Origin: Streptomyces sp. RPA4-2
GTDB taxonomy: Bacteria > Actinomycetota > Actinomycetes > Streptomycetales > Streptomycetaceae
Direction: 5' to 3'
DNA: 64,000 nt
Assembly (NCBI RefSeq): GCF_012273515.2
Contig: NZ_CP050975.2
Location: forward strand, 6,014,001 to 6,078,000
In this document: positions 34,790-45,300 of the stretch, one piece after another
How positions within the stretch are numbered: the stretch's first letter is position 1
How the letters are laid out: every line of letters begins with the position of its first letter
Translations under genes and position numbers: made by a program
The notes under the pieces: model-generated
Told to the model about the DNA's origin: nothing
The model's input: only the letters and a program-made list of their open reading frames with translations
Database searches by the model: none

Positions 34790-35752
34790 TTACTTGCCGC
34801 CGTTGATCGCGGACTGCTCGATCGCGCCGGACTGGGCGCCCCACTTCTCCAGGACCTTCTGGTACGACCCGTCCTTGATGATCGCGTCGACCGCATCCTT
34901 CAGCGCGTCACGGAGCTGGGTGTTCTTCTTGTTCAGGATGATGCCGAACGGGCCGGCGTCGTACTGCTTGTTGATGACCTCGAAGGCCTTGCCGCCGTCG
35001 GCCTTGTTGGCCAGGTCGACCGCCACCGGGTAGTCGTTGATGCCGGCCACCGCGCCGCCGGACTTCACCCGGGTCTGGGCCTCGGTGTCGTTCTGGAAGG
35101 CCTCGATGTTGATGGCTTTCTTGCCGGCGTCCGTGCACTTCTTGGACTGGTCCTTCAGGGCCGTCTCGTACGTCGTGCCCTGCTGCACGGCGGCCGTCTT
35201 GCCGCAGAGGTCCTCGATGCCCTTGATGCCCTCGGGGTTGCCCTTCTTCACGTAGATGGCCGTACCGGCCGTGAAGTAGTCGACGAAGTCGACGCCCTCG
35301 CCGAGCTTCTTGCCCTTGTCGTCCAGGCCCTGCTGGCGCTGCTTGTTGTCCGTGATGGACGACATGCCGACGTCGTAGCGGCCGGAGTTGACGGCGGTGA
35401 TCAGGCCGTCGAAGGAGCCCGAGGTGAACTCGAACTTCACACCGAGCTGCTTGGCCAGCGCGTCGGCCAGGTCAGGGTCGACGCCGACGATCTTGCCGCC
35501 CTCGGTCGACTCCATGGGGGCGTACTCGGCGTTCGTGCCGACCTTGATGACGCCCGCGTCCTGGATCTTCTTGGGCAGCTTGGAGAAGAGGGGAGCGCTG
35601 TTGGACTTGGCCGATTCGGTGGAGCTGCCGCCGCCACCGTTCGTCTGGTCACCGCAACCGGTGAGAACCAGGGCCCCGGCGACCGCGATCGCACCGACCG
35701 CTGCTATCCGGGACTGCGCGGCCGTCGTACGACGGGTGGTGCTTGCGGTCAT
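34790..35752 (-). CDS. Amino-acid ABC transporter substrate-binding lipoprotein
   Basis: 320-aa family 3 solute-binding protein. A basic signal peptide (STTRRTTAAQSR) leads to lipobox LVLTGC with the lipid-bearing C33. A Gly/Ser/Asn linker follows, then the binding fold with GVIKVGTNAEYAPMES and GVDPDLADALAKQLGVKFEF. GGAGG lies upstream of the ATG at 35750-35752. It is the first gene of the three-gene importer operon. Confidence 0.92.
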   Translation of the reverse strand: MTASTTRRTTAAQSRIAAVGAIAVAGALVLTGCGDQTNGGGGSSTESAKSNSAPLFSKLPKKIQDAGVIKVGTNAEYAPMESTEGGKIVGVDPDLADALAKQLGVKFEFTSGSFDGLITAVNSGRYDVGMSSITDNKQRQQGLDDKGKKLGEGVDFVDYFTAGTAIYVKKGNPEGIKGIEDLCGKTAAVQQGTTYETALKDQSKKCTDAGKKAINIEAFQNDTEAQTRVKSGGAVAGINDYPVAVDLANKADGGKAFEVINKQYDAGPFGIILNKKNTQLRDALKDAVDAIIKDGSYQKVLEKWGAQSGAIEQSAINGGK

Positions 35753-36293
35753 GGTGGGTGCCTCCGGCGGATGAGGGAGTTGCCGATGGGTCGACGAGAA
35801 CACACACCTTCGGGTGTCGCGACCTCGTGTGATGACGGCATCTTGCCATTCGGATTGCGCCCTTCAGAGGACTCGCTATGTCAAAATCGGATAACGGGTG
35901 ACCCCCGGACCAACACTGGGCGCCCCGGCCGTGCCGGATCCTGTGCGGGAAACCGCCCTTTCGGCCGGAAGATCTGCGGCGCACCTCCGGATGCGGACCG
36001 CCACGACTCCGCGCTTGCGACGACATGACGTCAAATCCTGGACTTGTCCACATATTCGGGTATGAGTCATGTCACCGGCGTGTGAGCTTCGCGTTATGGG
36101 CTCGTCGTCGGCACAGTCCGTCCGGTAAGAAGGTTCTTTACACCCCTCATCCGGGGCTCAGGGCGCGTGTGCGGCGCGCCCGTCGCGTATCCGCCCGTAC
36201 GCAACCACGGCGGCAGGGCATACGCGGTGCCCGCCCACCCCTCAATCAGGAGTGGTCACCCTCAATCAATGAAGACTTAAGGGGTAAAACAAA
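35753..36293. other. 541-bp divergent intergenic region
   Basis: No gene is seen. It contains promoters for the amino-acid importer (minus) and malic enzyme (plus). A small stem-loop (35804-35817, ACACC-TTCG-GGTGT) lies in the importer leader. A four-codon open frame (ATG AAG ACT TAA, 36269-36280) lies just before the malic enzyme start. Confidence 0.5.
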
Positions 36294-37541
<1,248 letters not shown>

Positions 37542-37646
37542 GGTGAGCGGTTTCGGCACCGTTTCGCCCGAGACCGGTTCGCAAGCCGCGTGAGCGTGGT
37601 TCGAGGGCGGCTTCAGACGTTCCGGGGCGGTTCGGGAGCGGATTCT

Positions 37647-37690
37647 GCGGCCTCGCCGGGGTTGTCCCCCGGCGGGGCCGCTTTCCTTTG
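37647..37690 (+). terminator. Terminator after malic enzyme
   Basis: A 15-bp stem with one G-U pair (37647-37661 with 37667-37681) is followed by TTTCCTTTG. Confidence 0.8.
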
Positions 37691-37835
37691 CCCGGGCGTT
37701 GGGCCGTACGGATGGTTCACGCGGGGTTCTTCGGGCGAGCCGGTACGGGTGTGAGGTGGGCCGCGTGACGGGCGGGACGCGTGTCACAGCGGGACGTGGT
37801 TCCGCGGCGCGGGGGCGGAGCCTATCGTCAAGGTC

Positions 37836-38801
37836 ATGTTCGCTGCCTACGCCGCTCGCATTGACCGTGATCAGCCGCTCAACGGCCTGGAGTTGGGGGA
37901 GCGCCCGGCCCCCGAGCAGAGGCCCGGCTGGACGACCGTGAACGTCAGGGCCGCGTCCCTGAACCACCACGACCTCTGGTCCCTCCGGGGAGTGGGCCTG
38001 GCCGAGGACAAACTGCCGATGATCCTCGGATGCGACGCGGCCGGCGTCGACGAGGACGGCAACGAGGTCGTCCTTCACTCCGTCATCGGGCAGACGGGGC
38101 ACGGGGTCGGCCCGGAGGAGCCCCGGTCGATCCTCACCGAGCGCTACCAGGGAACCTTCGCCGAGCAGGTCACGGTCCCGGCGTGGAACGTCCTCCCGAA
38201 GCCCAAGGAGCTCTCGTTCGAGGAGGCCGCCTGTCTGCCGACCGCGTGGCTGACGGCGTATCGCATGCTTTTCACCAACGCCGGGGTGCGGCCGGGCGAT
38301 TCGGTCCTCGTGCAGGGGGCCGGCGGCGGTGTCGCGACCGCCGCGATCGTGCTCGGCAAGGCCGCCGGACTGCGGGTCTTCGCGACGAGCCGTGACGAGG
38401 CCAAGCGCAAGCGGGCCGTCGAACTCGGGGCCGTGGAGGCGCTGGAGTCCGGCGCGCGGCTGCCGCAGCGTGTGGACGCGGTCATCGAGACGGTGGGCGC
38501 GGCCACGTGGTCGCACAGCATCAAGTCGCTGCGGCCCGGCGGCACACTGGTGATCTCCGGAGCGACGAGCGGGGACCGTCCCGCGCACGCCGAGCTGACC
38601 CGGATCTTCTTCCTGGAGCTCAAGGTCGTCGGCTCCACGATGGGCACCAAGGACGAGCTGGAGGACCTGCTGGCCTTCTGCGCCGCCACCGGGGTGCGGC
38701 CCGTCATCGACGAGGTGCTGCCGCTCGACCGGGCCCGGGAGGGGTTCGAGCGGATCGCGGCGGGCGATCAGTTCGGGAAGATCGTGCTCACGGTGGGCTG
38801 A
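37836..38801 (+). CDS. Zinc-binding/quinone-oxidoreductase-like MDR dehydrogenase
   Basis: 321-aa medium-chain dehydrogenase/reductase. The N-terminal GroES-like part includes RAASLNHHDLWSLRGVG and ILGCDAAGVDEDGNEV. The cofactor loop is VLVQGAGGGVATAAIVLGKAAGLRVFATS, with the AGGGV form typical of quinone reductases. Structural-zinc cysteines are missing, so it is probably zinc-free despite the common name. The substrate is unknown. Confidence 0.88.
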   Translation: MFAAYAARIDRDQPLNGLELGERPAPEQRPGWTTVNVRAASLNHHDLWSLRGVGLAEDKLPMILGCDAAGVDEDGNEVVLHSVIGQTGHGVGPEEPRSILTERYQGTFAEQVTVPAWNVLPKPKELSFEEAACLPTAWLTAYRMLFTNAGVRPGDSVLVQGAGGGVATAAIVLGKAAGLRVFATSRDEAKRKRAVELGAVEALESGARLPQRVDAVIETVGAATWSHSIKSLRPGGTLVISGATSGDRPAHAELTRIFFLELKVVGSTMGTKDELEDLLAFCAATGVRPVIDEVLPLDRAREGFERIAAGDQFGKIVLTVG

Positions 38802-38846
38802 GGTCCATCCGGCCGAGTGGGCCGGGGCGCAGTGACGTGGTGGCCG

Positions 38847-38876
38847 CGGCGGGCCCGGGAGTCTCCGGGCCCGCCG
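38847..38876 (+). terminator. Terminator after the MDR dehydrogenase
   Basis: A 12-bp perfect stem (38847-38858 with 38865-38876) with a 6-base loop, followed by TTCC. Confidence 0.8.
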
Positions 38877-38890
38877 TTCCGCATACGGGT

Positions 38891-38934
38891 GTCAACTTTG
38901 ATTGACGGGGGACGTCTGTCAATGTAGGTTGACA
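38891..38934. promoter_or_regulatory. Paired GTCAA-N6-TTGAC operator in front of the HTH/Clp-N genes
   Basis: Two copies of the inverted repeat GTCAA-N6-TTGAC (38891-38906 and 38918-38933) are spaced 27 bp apart. The second extends to TGTCAA..TTGACA and ends 3 bp before the start codon. The arrangement covers the likely promoter and suggests tight autoregulation by the small HTH protein. Confidence 0.7.
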
Positions 38935-38936
38935 TC

Positions 38937-39146
38937 ATGACCGAAGCAACGGATCTCGCCGAGCGTGCGGGTGACCGCGATCCGCGGATCGGGCTGCGGG
39001 CGGTCTCCGCGCTGCGGAGGCTGCTGGAGCAGCTGGAGGCGGTACAGGTGCGCAGTGCGCGCCATCAGGGCTGGTCGTGGCAGGAGATCGCCGCGGAACT
39101 CGGAGTGAGCAGGCAGGCCGTGCACAAGAAGTACGGGAGGCAGTGA
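38937..39146 (+). CDS. Small helix-turn-helix protein
   Basis: 69 aa. The C-terminal helix-turn-helix is QGWSWQEIAAELGVSRQAVHKKYG, a sigma-region-4/MerR-like recognition unit. The N-terminal helix RAVSALRRLLEQLEAVQVRSAR could dimerise. The start has no clear ribosome site and lies 3 bp after the second inverted repeat, so the transcript may be nearly leaderless. Its stop overlaps the next start by one base (TGATG), which makes the pair a coupled operon. Confidence 0.87.
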   Translation: MTEATDLAERAGDRDPRIGLRAVSALRRLLEQLEAVQVRSARHQGWSWQEIAAELGVSRQAVHKKYGRQ

Positions 39147-39712
39147 TGTTCGAGCGTTTCACGAAGGATGCCCGGGCCGTGGTCGAGGGCGCGGTCGGGT
39201 ACTCCGAGCGGGCGGGGGCCGAGGCGGTGGACGAGGAGCACATGTTCCTTGCCCTGCTGGACCGGGAGGGCAGTCGCGGCTCGTTCGCGCTCGCTTCGCT
39301 CGGCGCGGCCGAACGCCGTGACTCGGTGGAACGGGCGCTCGCCGAGACGCGCCGGCGGGGTGGGCTCTCCCGCGCCGAGACGGAGGCGCTGTCCGGGCTC
39401 GGCATCGACGTCTCGGAGATCGTCTCCCGGGTGGAGGAGGCCCATGGGGCCGGAGCGTTGGAGGCGGGCAGGAGGGGTGGAGCCGGCCGGCGGTCCGGGC
39501 GTCGGCCGTTCACCCAGGGGGCCAAGGAGACGCTGACGCAGTCCCTTCGGCTGGCGCTCGCCCGTCAGGACCGGCACATCGGCGACGAGCATCTGCTGAT
39601 GGCCCTGACCGTCCGGCCCGGTGTGCTCGCGGAGGTGCTCGCCGATCACGGGGTCACGTACGAGACGGTGACGCGCGTGCTCTACGGCGATGGGGAGGCC
39701 AAGGCGGGGTGA
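39146..39712 (+). CDS. Clp N-terminal-domain protein without AAA+ module
   Basis: 188 aa made of two Clp_N repeats: residues 1-70 (MFERFTKDARAVVEGAVGYSERAGAEAVDEEHMFLALLDREGSRG) and about 120-185 (FTQGAKETLTQSLRLALARQDRHIGDEHLLMAL). No ATPase Walker motifs are present. Such proteins may act as substrate or adaptor-like partners, or as inhibitors of ClpC, but this is inference. Coupled to the HTH gene upstream. Confidence 0.87.
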   Translation: MFERFTKDARAVVEGAVGYSERAGAEAVDEEHMFLALLDREGSRGSFALASLGAAERRDSVERALAETRRRGGLSRAETEALSGLGIDVSEIVSRVEEAHGAGALEAGRRGGAGRRSGRRPFTQGAKETLTQSLRLALARQDRHIGDEHLLMALTVRPGVLAEVLADHGVTYETVTRVLYGDGEAKAG

Positions 39713-39732
39713 GCCCCGCCGCGGGGAGCCCT

Positions 39733-39764
39733 CGGGGTCCCCCGGCCGGAACTCGGGGACCCCG
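39733..39764. terminator. Terminator between Clp-N and PadR genes
   Basis: A 10-bp stem (CGGGGTCCCC / GGGGACCCCG, 39733-39742 with 39755-39764) lies between convergent genes and can serve both. Confidence 0.7.
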
Positions 39765-39798
39765 TCCCGTCAGGGAGATCCCCGGGTGCCACCGGCGG

Positions 39799-40905
39799 TC
39801 AGCTCTTCGGTGTGCGCAGCGCGGCCCCGATGTGTGCCGCCGCCGTGGACAGGTGACGGCGGGTCGCCCGCAGTTGGTCCTCCGTCACCCCGTGGTCCCG
39901 GGCCGCGTCGCGGATGTCGTCGCGGAACCGGTCGAGGAGGCGGTCGAGGTCGCGGGCGGGTTCGCCGGTGGAGCTCTCGTGGGCCCAGGAGGGTTCGTAG
40001 CCTGCCGGGAAGTCGTCCGGGGTGTCCGAGTAGTCGGGTTCCGGGGTGCGCGCCGAGTCGGATTCGGCCGACCCGGATTCCGGCGTGCCCGGCCGGCCGG
40101 GGCCGGTGTCCTTTCCGAAGGTCTTGCCGAAGTCGCCCCCGAAGGTCTTGCCGAAGTCACCGAACTCCTTGGCGAGTTCGGTGAGGCCCTCGCGGACCCC
40201 CGTCGGCCAGTCCCCGCGCGCGAAGTGGTCCTGGACCTGCTCCTGGACCCGCTTGGCCATACGCTGCATCTCTTCCTGGGCCTGGGCGCGGACCCTCTCC
40301 TGTGCCTCCTTGGCCTGGCGGCGGGCCCGCTGGGCCTCGTCGCGGGCCCGCCGGCTCTCGTCCTTCGCGCGCCGGGCCTGCTCCTTCCACTCCTGCTTGA
40401 CGCGCCGCATCTCCTCCTTCGCGGCACGCCACGACTCCTTGTCGCGGTGGTCGCCGAAGTCACCGAAGCCGCCCGCGGGCTCGTGCTCCGTGGCGTCGCC
40501 GGCGCTTCCGTGGCCGCGCCGGGCCTCCGTGGCCGCCGCCCGCATCTCGCGGCGCAGATCGCCCGCGGCGCCCCGCACGTCGGCGCGGATCTCCGCGGCG
40601 AGCTCCGCGACCGACTCGCGGATCTCCAGCTCCAGATCGGCCAGTTCGCCGCTGCGGTCGGCCAGTTCGGCGCGGCCCGCGTCCGTGATCGCGTACACCT
40701 TGCGGCCGCCCTCGGTGGTGTGGGTGACCAGTCCCTCGGCCTCCAGCTTGGAGAGCCGCGGATAGACGGTGCCCGCCGAGGGCGCGTACAGCCCCTGGAA
40801 GCGCTCCTCCAGGAGGCGGATCACCTCGTATCCGTGCCGTGGGGCCTCGTCCAGCAGCTTCAGCAGGTAGAGGCGCAGACGGCCGTGGGCGAAGACGGGA
40901 GGCAT
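39799..40905 (-). CDS. PadR-family regulator with long coiled-coil extension
   Basis: 368 aa. Residues 1-80 are a PadR winged helix (LRLYLLKLLDEAPRHGYEVIRLLEERFQGLYAPSAGTVYPRLSKLEAEGLV). Ordinary PadR proteins are about 110-180 aa. Here 75-230 form a charged helical region rich in Arg, Glu, Ala and Gln (EEMRRVKQEWKEQARRAKDE..), followed by a Gly/Phe-rich part (GDFGKTFGGDFGKTFGK) and an acidic disordered stretch. The C-terminus (about 310-368) is helical. The next gene upstream is a DUF4097 protein ending one base before this start, so the two form one operon. Confidence 0.88.
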   Translation of the reverse strand: MPPVFAHGRLRLYLLKLLDEAPRHGYEVIRLLEERFQGLYAPSAGTVYPRLSKLEAEGLVTHTTEGGRKVYAITDAGRAELADRSGELADLELEIRESVAELAAEIRADVRGAAGDLRREMRAAATEARRGHGSAGDATEHEPAGGFGDFGDHRDKESWRAAKEEMRRVKQEWKEQARRAKDESRRARDEAQRARRQAKEAQERVRAQAQEEMQRMAKRVQEQVQDHFARGDWPTGVREGLTELAKEFGDFGKTFGGDFGKTFGKDTGPGRPGTPESGSAESDSARTPEPDYSDTPDDFPAGYEPSWAHESSTGEPARDLDRLLDRFRDDIRDAARDHGVTEDQLRATRRHLSTAAAHIGAALRTPKS

Positions 40906-40906
40906 C

Positions 40907-41809
40907 TCAGAGCACCTTCTTGTCGGTCGGGCCGTCCGTGGAGTCGTCGGGCGAGCTGTCCCCCGCGGGCGCGGACGGGGCCGGCTCGCGCGGCTCGTCC
41001 TCCACCGGTGGCCTGCGGAGCAGGGCGATGGAGCCGGAGGCGGTCACCGCCCTCAGCTTGCCGTTGCCCGCGCCCAGCCGGCCAGTGATCTTCTTGGCGC
41101 CCCACTGGCCGCTGACCCGGAGGTCCTCGAAGGCGCTGGAGACGGTGCCGCTCGCGGTGTTGGCCTCCACCTCGGCGTCGGCGGGGTGCGGGAGGCGGAT
41201 GGCGATCTCGCCCGAGACGTTCGTCAGGCGCACGTCGGTGGGGGTGCCCGTGGGGTCGAGGTCCACGATCATCGAACCGCTCACCGAGTCGGCGCGCACG
41301 GAGGAGCCCGAGGCCTCGACGACGGTCAGATCGCCGGAGACGGAGTTGAAGCGGAGGTCGCCGGTGACGGCCTGGGCCTCCAGGCTGCCGGAGACGGTGT
41401 CCACCCGGACGGGGCCGGAGAGGCGTACGAGCGTCGTGTCGCCGGTGACGCCCTTGACCTCCACCCGGCCCTCCACGCCGGAGACCACGGCGGCGGCGCC
41501 GACCACGCCCACCTCGACACGCGTGCCGGTCGGGACGGCCAGCGAGACCACCACGCTGCGGCGCCAGCCCTTGCTGTCGAGCCACTTGAGGAAGCCCTTC
41601 CAGGGCAGGTCCTCGTAGGCCACGGTGAGCGTGCCGTCCCGCTGGGTCACCTGAAGCGGGGGGCCTTCCAGTTGGGAGACCTGAAGCCTCGCGGAACCCT
41701 CGTCGGTGCCCACGACGTTCACTGTTCCGTTGACGACGCGCACGTGCAGCGCCGTCACGGGGTCGTCGAAGGTGAGCTTCCTCGGCTCTGCGACGGACCA
41801 CTCGGACAT
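40907..41809 (-). CDS. DUF4097 family beta-repeat protein
   Basis: 300 aa with repeated short beta strands of the DUF4097/adhesin-like type: VVGAAAVVSGVEGRVEVKGVTGDTTLVRLSGPVRVDTVSGSLEAQAVTGDLRFNSVSGDLTVVEASG is the core. No signal peptide is found, so it is probably cytoplasmic. It is the first gene of an operon with PadR and has an AT-rich palindrome about 80 bp upstream. The function is unknown; DUF4097 genes often neighbour PadR regulators. Confidence 0.88.
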   Translation of the reverse strand: MSEWSVAEPRKLTFDDPVTALHVRVVNGTVNVVGTDEGSARLQVSQLEGPPLQVTQRDGTLTVAYEDLPWKGFLKWLDSKGWRRSVVVSLAVPTGTRVEVGVVGAAAVVSGVEGRVEVKGVTGDTTLVRLSGPVRVDTVSGSLEAQAVTGDLRFNSVSGDLTVVEASGSSVRADSVSGSMIVDLDPTGTPTDVRLTNVSGEIAIRLPHPADAEVEANTASGTVSSAFEDLRVSGQWGAKKITGRLGAGNGKLRAVTASGSIALLRRPPVEDEPREPAPSAPAGDSSPDDSTDGPTDKKVL

Positions 41810-41866
41810 GGTGCAGACCTCCAGACGACCGGTCCCGGACGGGCGCGGGCATGGAATCGACGCGCC

Positions 41867-41900
41867 ATATCGCGTCTTCCGTCATTCACGATATATCGCG
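41867..41900. promoter_or_regulatory. AT-rich palindrome/repeat upstream of the DUF4097-PadR operon
   Basis: ATATCGCG occurs twice (41867-41874 and 41893-41900), and CGATATATCG (41889-41898) is a perfect palindrome. It is one of the few AT-rich patches in the area and a fitting PadR operator or promoter. Confidence 0.55.
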
Positions 41901-41989
41901 GATACGGAAAGTCAAGACACCCGTCTCGGTGAGATGCGGCGGGAGAGGGGACCCGGGGCGTGGCGAGGGGCCGCGGGGCGCGACGGGAT

Positions 41990-42181
41990 CTACTCGTCGT
42001 CGTCCTCGTCGTCCTCGTCGTCAAGCCGTGCCAGCCACGTCGCCAGCCGCTCCACCGGTACCTCGAAGTCCGGGTTGAGGTCGACGAACGTGCGCAGCTG
42101 CTCGGCGAGCCACTCGAAGGTGACCTCCTCCTCGCCGCGCCGCTTCTCCAGCTCCTCGATGCCACGGTCGGTGAAGTACAT
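41990..42181 (-). CDS. DUF6104-like small acidic protein
   Basis: 63 aa: MYFTDRGIEELEKRRGEEEVTFEWLAEQLRTFVDLNPDFE, then VERLATWLARLDDEDDEDDDE. It is helical with a poly-acidic end. This short protein is conserved next to kgd in streptomycetes as I remember, with no known role. A 9-bp tandem repeat lies in its leader. Confidence 0.8.
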   Translation of the reverse strand: MYFTDRGIEELEKRRGEEEVTFEWLAEQLRTFVDLNPDFEVPVERLATWLARLDDEDDEDDDE

Positions 42182-42209
42182 GGGCGGTGCTCCGGTCGGT
42201 GAAGGGGGT

Positions 42210-42236
42210 GAACGGGATGAACGGGATGAAAGGGAT
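42210..42236. repeat. Three 9-bp tandem repeats upstream of the DUF6104-like gene
   Basis: GAACGGGAT, GAACGGGAT and GAAAGGGAT stand in a row in the leader of the minus-strand gene. Confidence 0.75.
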
Positions 42237-42258
42237 GGGAAAAAGGGGTGGGAGATGC

Positions 42259-42295
42259 CGCGGGCCCGGCCCCCCGAGAGGGAACCGGGCCCGCG
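42259..42295 (-). terminator. Terminator after kgd
   Basis: An 11-bp perfect stem (CGCGGGCCCGG with its complement, 42259-42269 and 42285-42295) lies 28 bp beyond the kgd stop. Confidence 0.78.
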
Positions 42296-42323
42296 ACGAC
42301 GTACGGGAGGCCGCGTTCGAGAC

Positions 42324-45300
42324 CTAGGCCTCGAACACCTCGCGCACCAGCTGCTCCTGCTCGGCCTGGTGCCGCTTCGCCGAACCCACGGCCGGGGACG
42401 AGCCGGCCGGGCGGGAGATGCGGCGCAGCCGCTCGGCGCCCGGGATGTCGGCGCCGACGGCCAGGTCCAGGTGGTCGATCAGGTTGAGGGCGATGAAGGG
42501 CCACGCGCCCTGGTTCGCCGGCTCCTCCTGGGCCCACAGGTACTTCTCGGCGTTCGGGTACTTGGCGATCTCCGCCTGGAGCTCCGCACCCGCGAGGGGG
42601 TACAGGCGCTCGATGCGGATGATCGCCGTGTCCGTGACGCCGCGCTTCTGCCGCTCGGCCTCGAGGTCGTAGTACAGCTTGCCGGCGCAGAACACGACCC
42701 TGCGGACCGCCGCGGCCTCGACCGAGTCGTCGCCGATGACCGGGCGGAAGGCGCCGGTGGTGAACTCCTCCGCCTTCGAGGCGGCGGCCTTGAGGCGCAG
42801 CATCGACTTCGGGGTGAAGACGACCAGCGGCTTGTGGTGCGGGTTGTGCACCTGCCACCGCAGGAGGTGGAAGTAGTTCGACGGGAGCGTCGGCTGGGCG
42901 ACCGTCATGTTGTTCTGGGCGCACAGCGCGAGGAAGCGCTCGATGCGGGCCGAGGAGTGGTCCGGGCCCTGGCCCTCGTAGCCGTGCGGCAGGAGCAGGG
43001 TGACGCCGGACGTCTGGCCCCACTTCTGCTCGGCGGCCGAGATGTACTCGTCGACGACCGTCTGCGCGCCGTTGACGAAGTCGCCGAACTGCGCCTCCCA
43101 CATCACGAGGGCGTCCGGGCGGGCCAGCGAGTAGCCGTACTCGAAGCCCATGACCGCGTACTCGGAGAGCAGCGAGTCGTAGACGTTGTAGCGGGCCTGG
43201 TCGTCCGAGAGGTACTGGAGCGGGGTGAAGTCCTCGCCCGTGACCCGGTCGATCAGGACCGCGTGGCGCTGGCCGAAGGTGCCGCGGCGGGAGTCCTGGC
43301 CCGACAGCCGGACCGGGGTGCCCTCCAGGAGGAGGGAGCCGATGGCGAGGGTCTCGCCCATGCCCCAGTCGATCGTGCCGTCCTCGATCATCGCCGCCCG
43401 GCGCTGCAGCTGCGGCAGCAGACGCGGGTGGACGGTGACGTTGTCGGGGATGTTGACCTGGGACTCGGCGATCCGCTTGACGACCTCCTGGGAGACTGCG
43501 GTCTGCACGGCGACGGGGAACTGCGCCTGCGGGTCCGAGATCTGCACCTCCGCCCCCTGCGAGACGGCCTCGCGGACCTCGGTGAAGACCTTCTCCAGCT
43601 GGCCCTGGAAGTCCTGCAGCGCCTGCTCGGCCTCTTCGAGGGTGATGTCGCCGCGGCCGATGAGGGACTCGGTGTAGAGCTTGCGCACCGAGCGCTTCTT
43701 GTCGATCAGGTCGTACATCAGCGGCTGCGTGAACGCCGGGTTGTCGGACTCGTTGTGTCCGCGGCGGCGGTAGCAGATGAGGTCGATGACGACGTCCTTG
43801 TTGAACGCCTGGCGGAACTCGAAGGCCAGGCGGGCGACGCGGACGACGGCCTCGGGGTCGTCGCCGTTCACGTGGAAGATCGGCGCCTCGATCATGCGGG
43901 CCACGTCGGTGGCGTACATGGACGAGCGCGACGACTCCGGGGCGGCGGTGAAGCCGACCTGGTTGTTGATGACGATGTGCACCGTGCCGCCGGTGCGGTA
44001 GCCGCGCAGCTGCGACATGTTGAGGGTCTCGGCGACGACACCCTGGCCCGCGAAGGCCGCGTCACCGTGCAGGGCGACGGGCAGGACCGTGAAGTCCGTG
44101 CCGCCCTTGTTGATGATGTCCTGCTTGGCGCGGGCGATGCCCTCGATGACCGGGTCGACCGTCTCCAGGTGGGAGGGGTTCGCGGCCAGCGAGACCTTGA
44201 TCTGCTCGCCGTCCAGGCCGGTGAAGGTGCCCTGGGCGCCCAGGTGGTACTTCACGTCGCCGGAGCCGTGCATCGACTTCGGGTCGAGGTTGCCCTCGAA
44301 CTCGCGGAAGATCTGCGCGTACGACTTGCCGACGATGTTGGCGAGGACGTTCAGGCGGCCGCGGTGGGCCATGCCGATGACGACCTCGTCCAGGCGGGAC
44401 TCCGCGGCGCTGTCGATGACGGCGTCGAGGAGCGGGATGACGGACTCGCCGCCCTCCAGGGAGAACCGCTTCTGGCCGACGTACTTGGTCTGCAGGAAGG
44501 TCTCGAAGGCCTCCGCCGCGTTCAGCCGGCGCAGGATGCGCAGCTGCTCCTCGCGCTCCGGCTTGGAGTGCGGGCGCTCGACGCGGTCCTGGATCCACTT
44601 GCGCTGCTTCGGGTCCTGGATGTGCATGAACTCGATGCCGGTGGTGCGGCAGTACGAGTCGCGCAGCACGCCGAGGATGTCGCGCAGCTTCATCATCGAC
44701 TTGCCGGAGAAGCCGCCGACCGCGAACTCGCGCTCCAGGTCCCACAGGGTGAGACCGTGCTCGGTGATGTCGAGGTCGGGGTGCTTGCGCTGGCGGTACT
44801 CCAGCGGGTCGGTGTCGGCCATGACGTGGCCGCGGACCCGGTAGGAGTGGATCAGCTCGAAGACGCGGGCGGCCTTGGTGACGTCGTCGTCGTGGCTGGC
44901 GTCGATGTCCTTGAGCCAGCGGACCGGCTCGTAGGGGATGCGCAGCGCCTCGAAGATCTCGTCGAAGAAGCCGTTCTCGCCGAGGAGGAGGTTGGCGACG
45001 ATGCGGAGGAACTCGCCGGAGGCGGCGCCCTGGATCACCCGGTGGTCGTAGGTCGACGTGAGCGTCATGACCTTCGAGATGCCGAGCTTGTTCAGGGTGT
45101 CCTGGGAGGTGCCCTGGAACTCCGCCGGGTAGTCCATGGAGCCGACGCCCATGATGACCGACTGGCCGGGCATCAGGCGGGGGACCGAGTGGACGGTGCC
45201 GAGGCCGCCGGGGTTGGTCAGGGAGACCGTGACGCCGGTGAAGTCGTCCATCGTCAGCTTGCCGTCGCGGGCGCGGCGGACGATGTCCTCGTAGGCCTGC

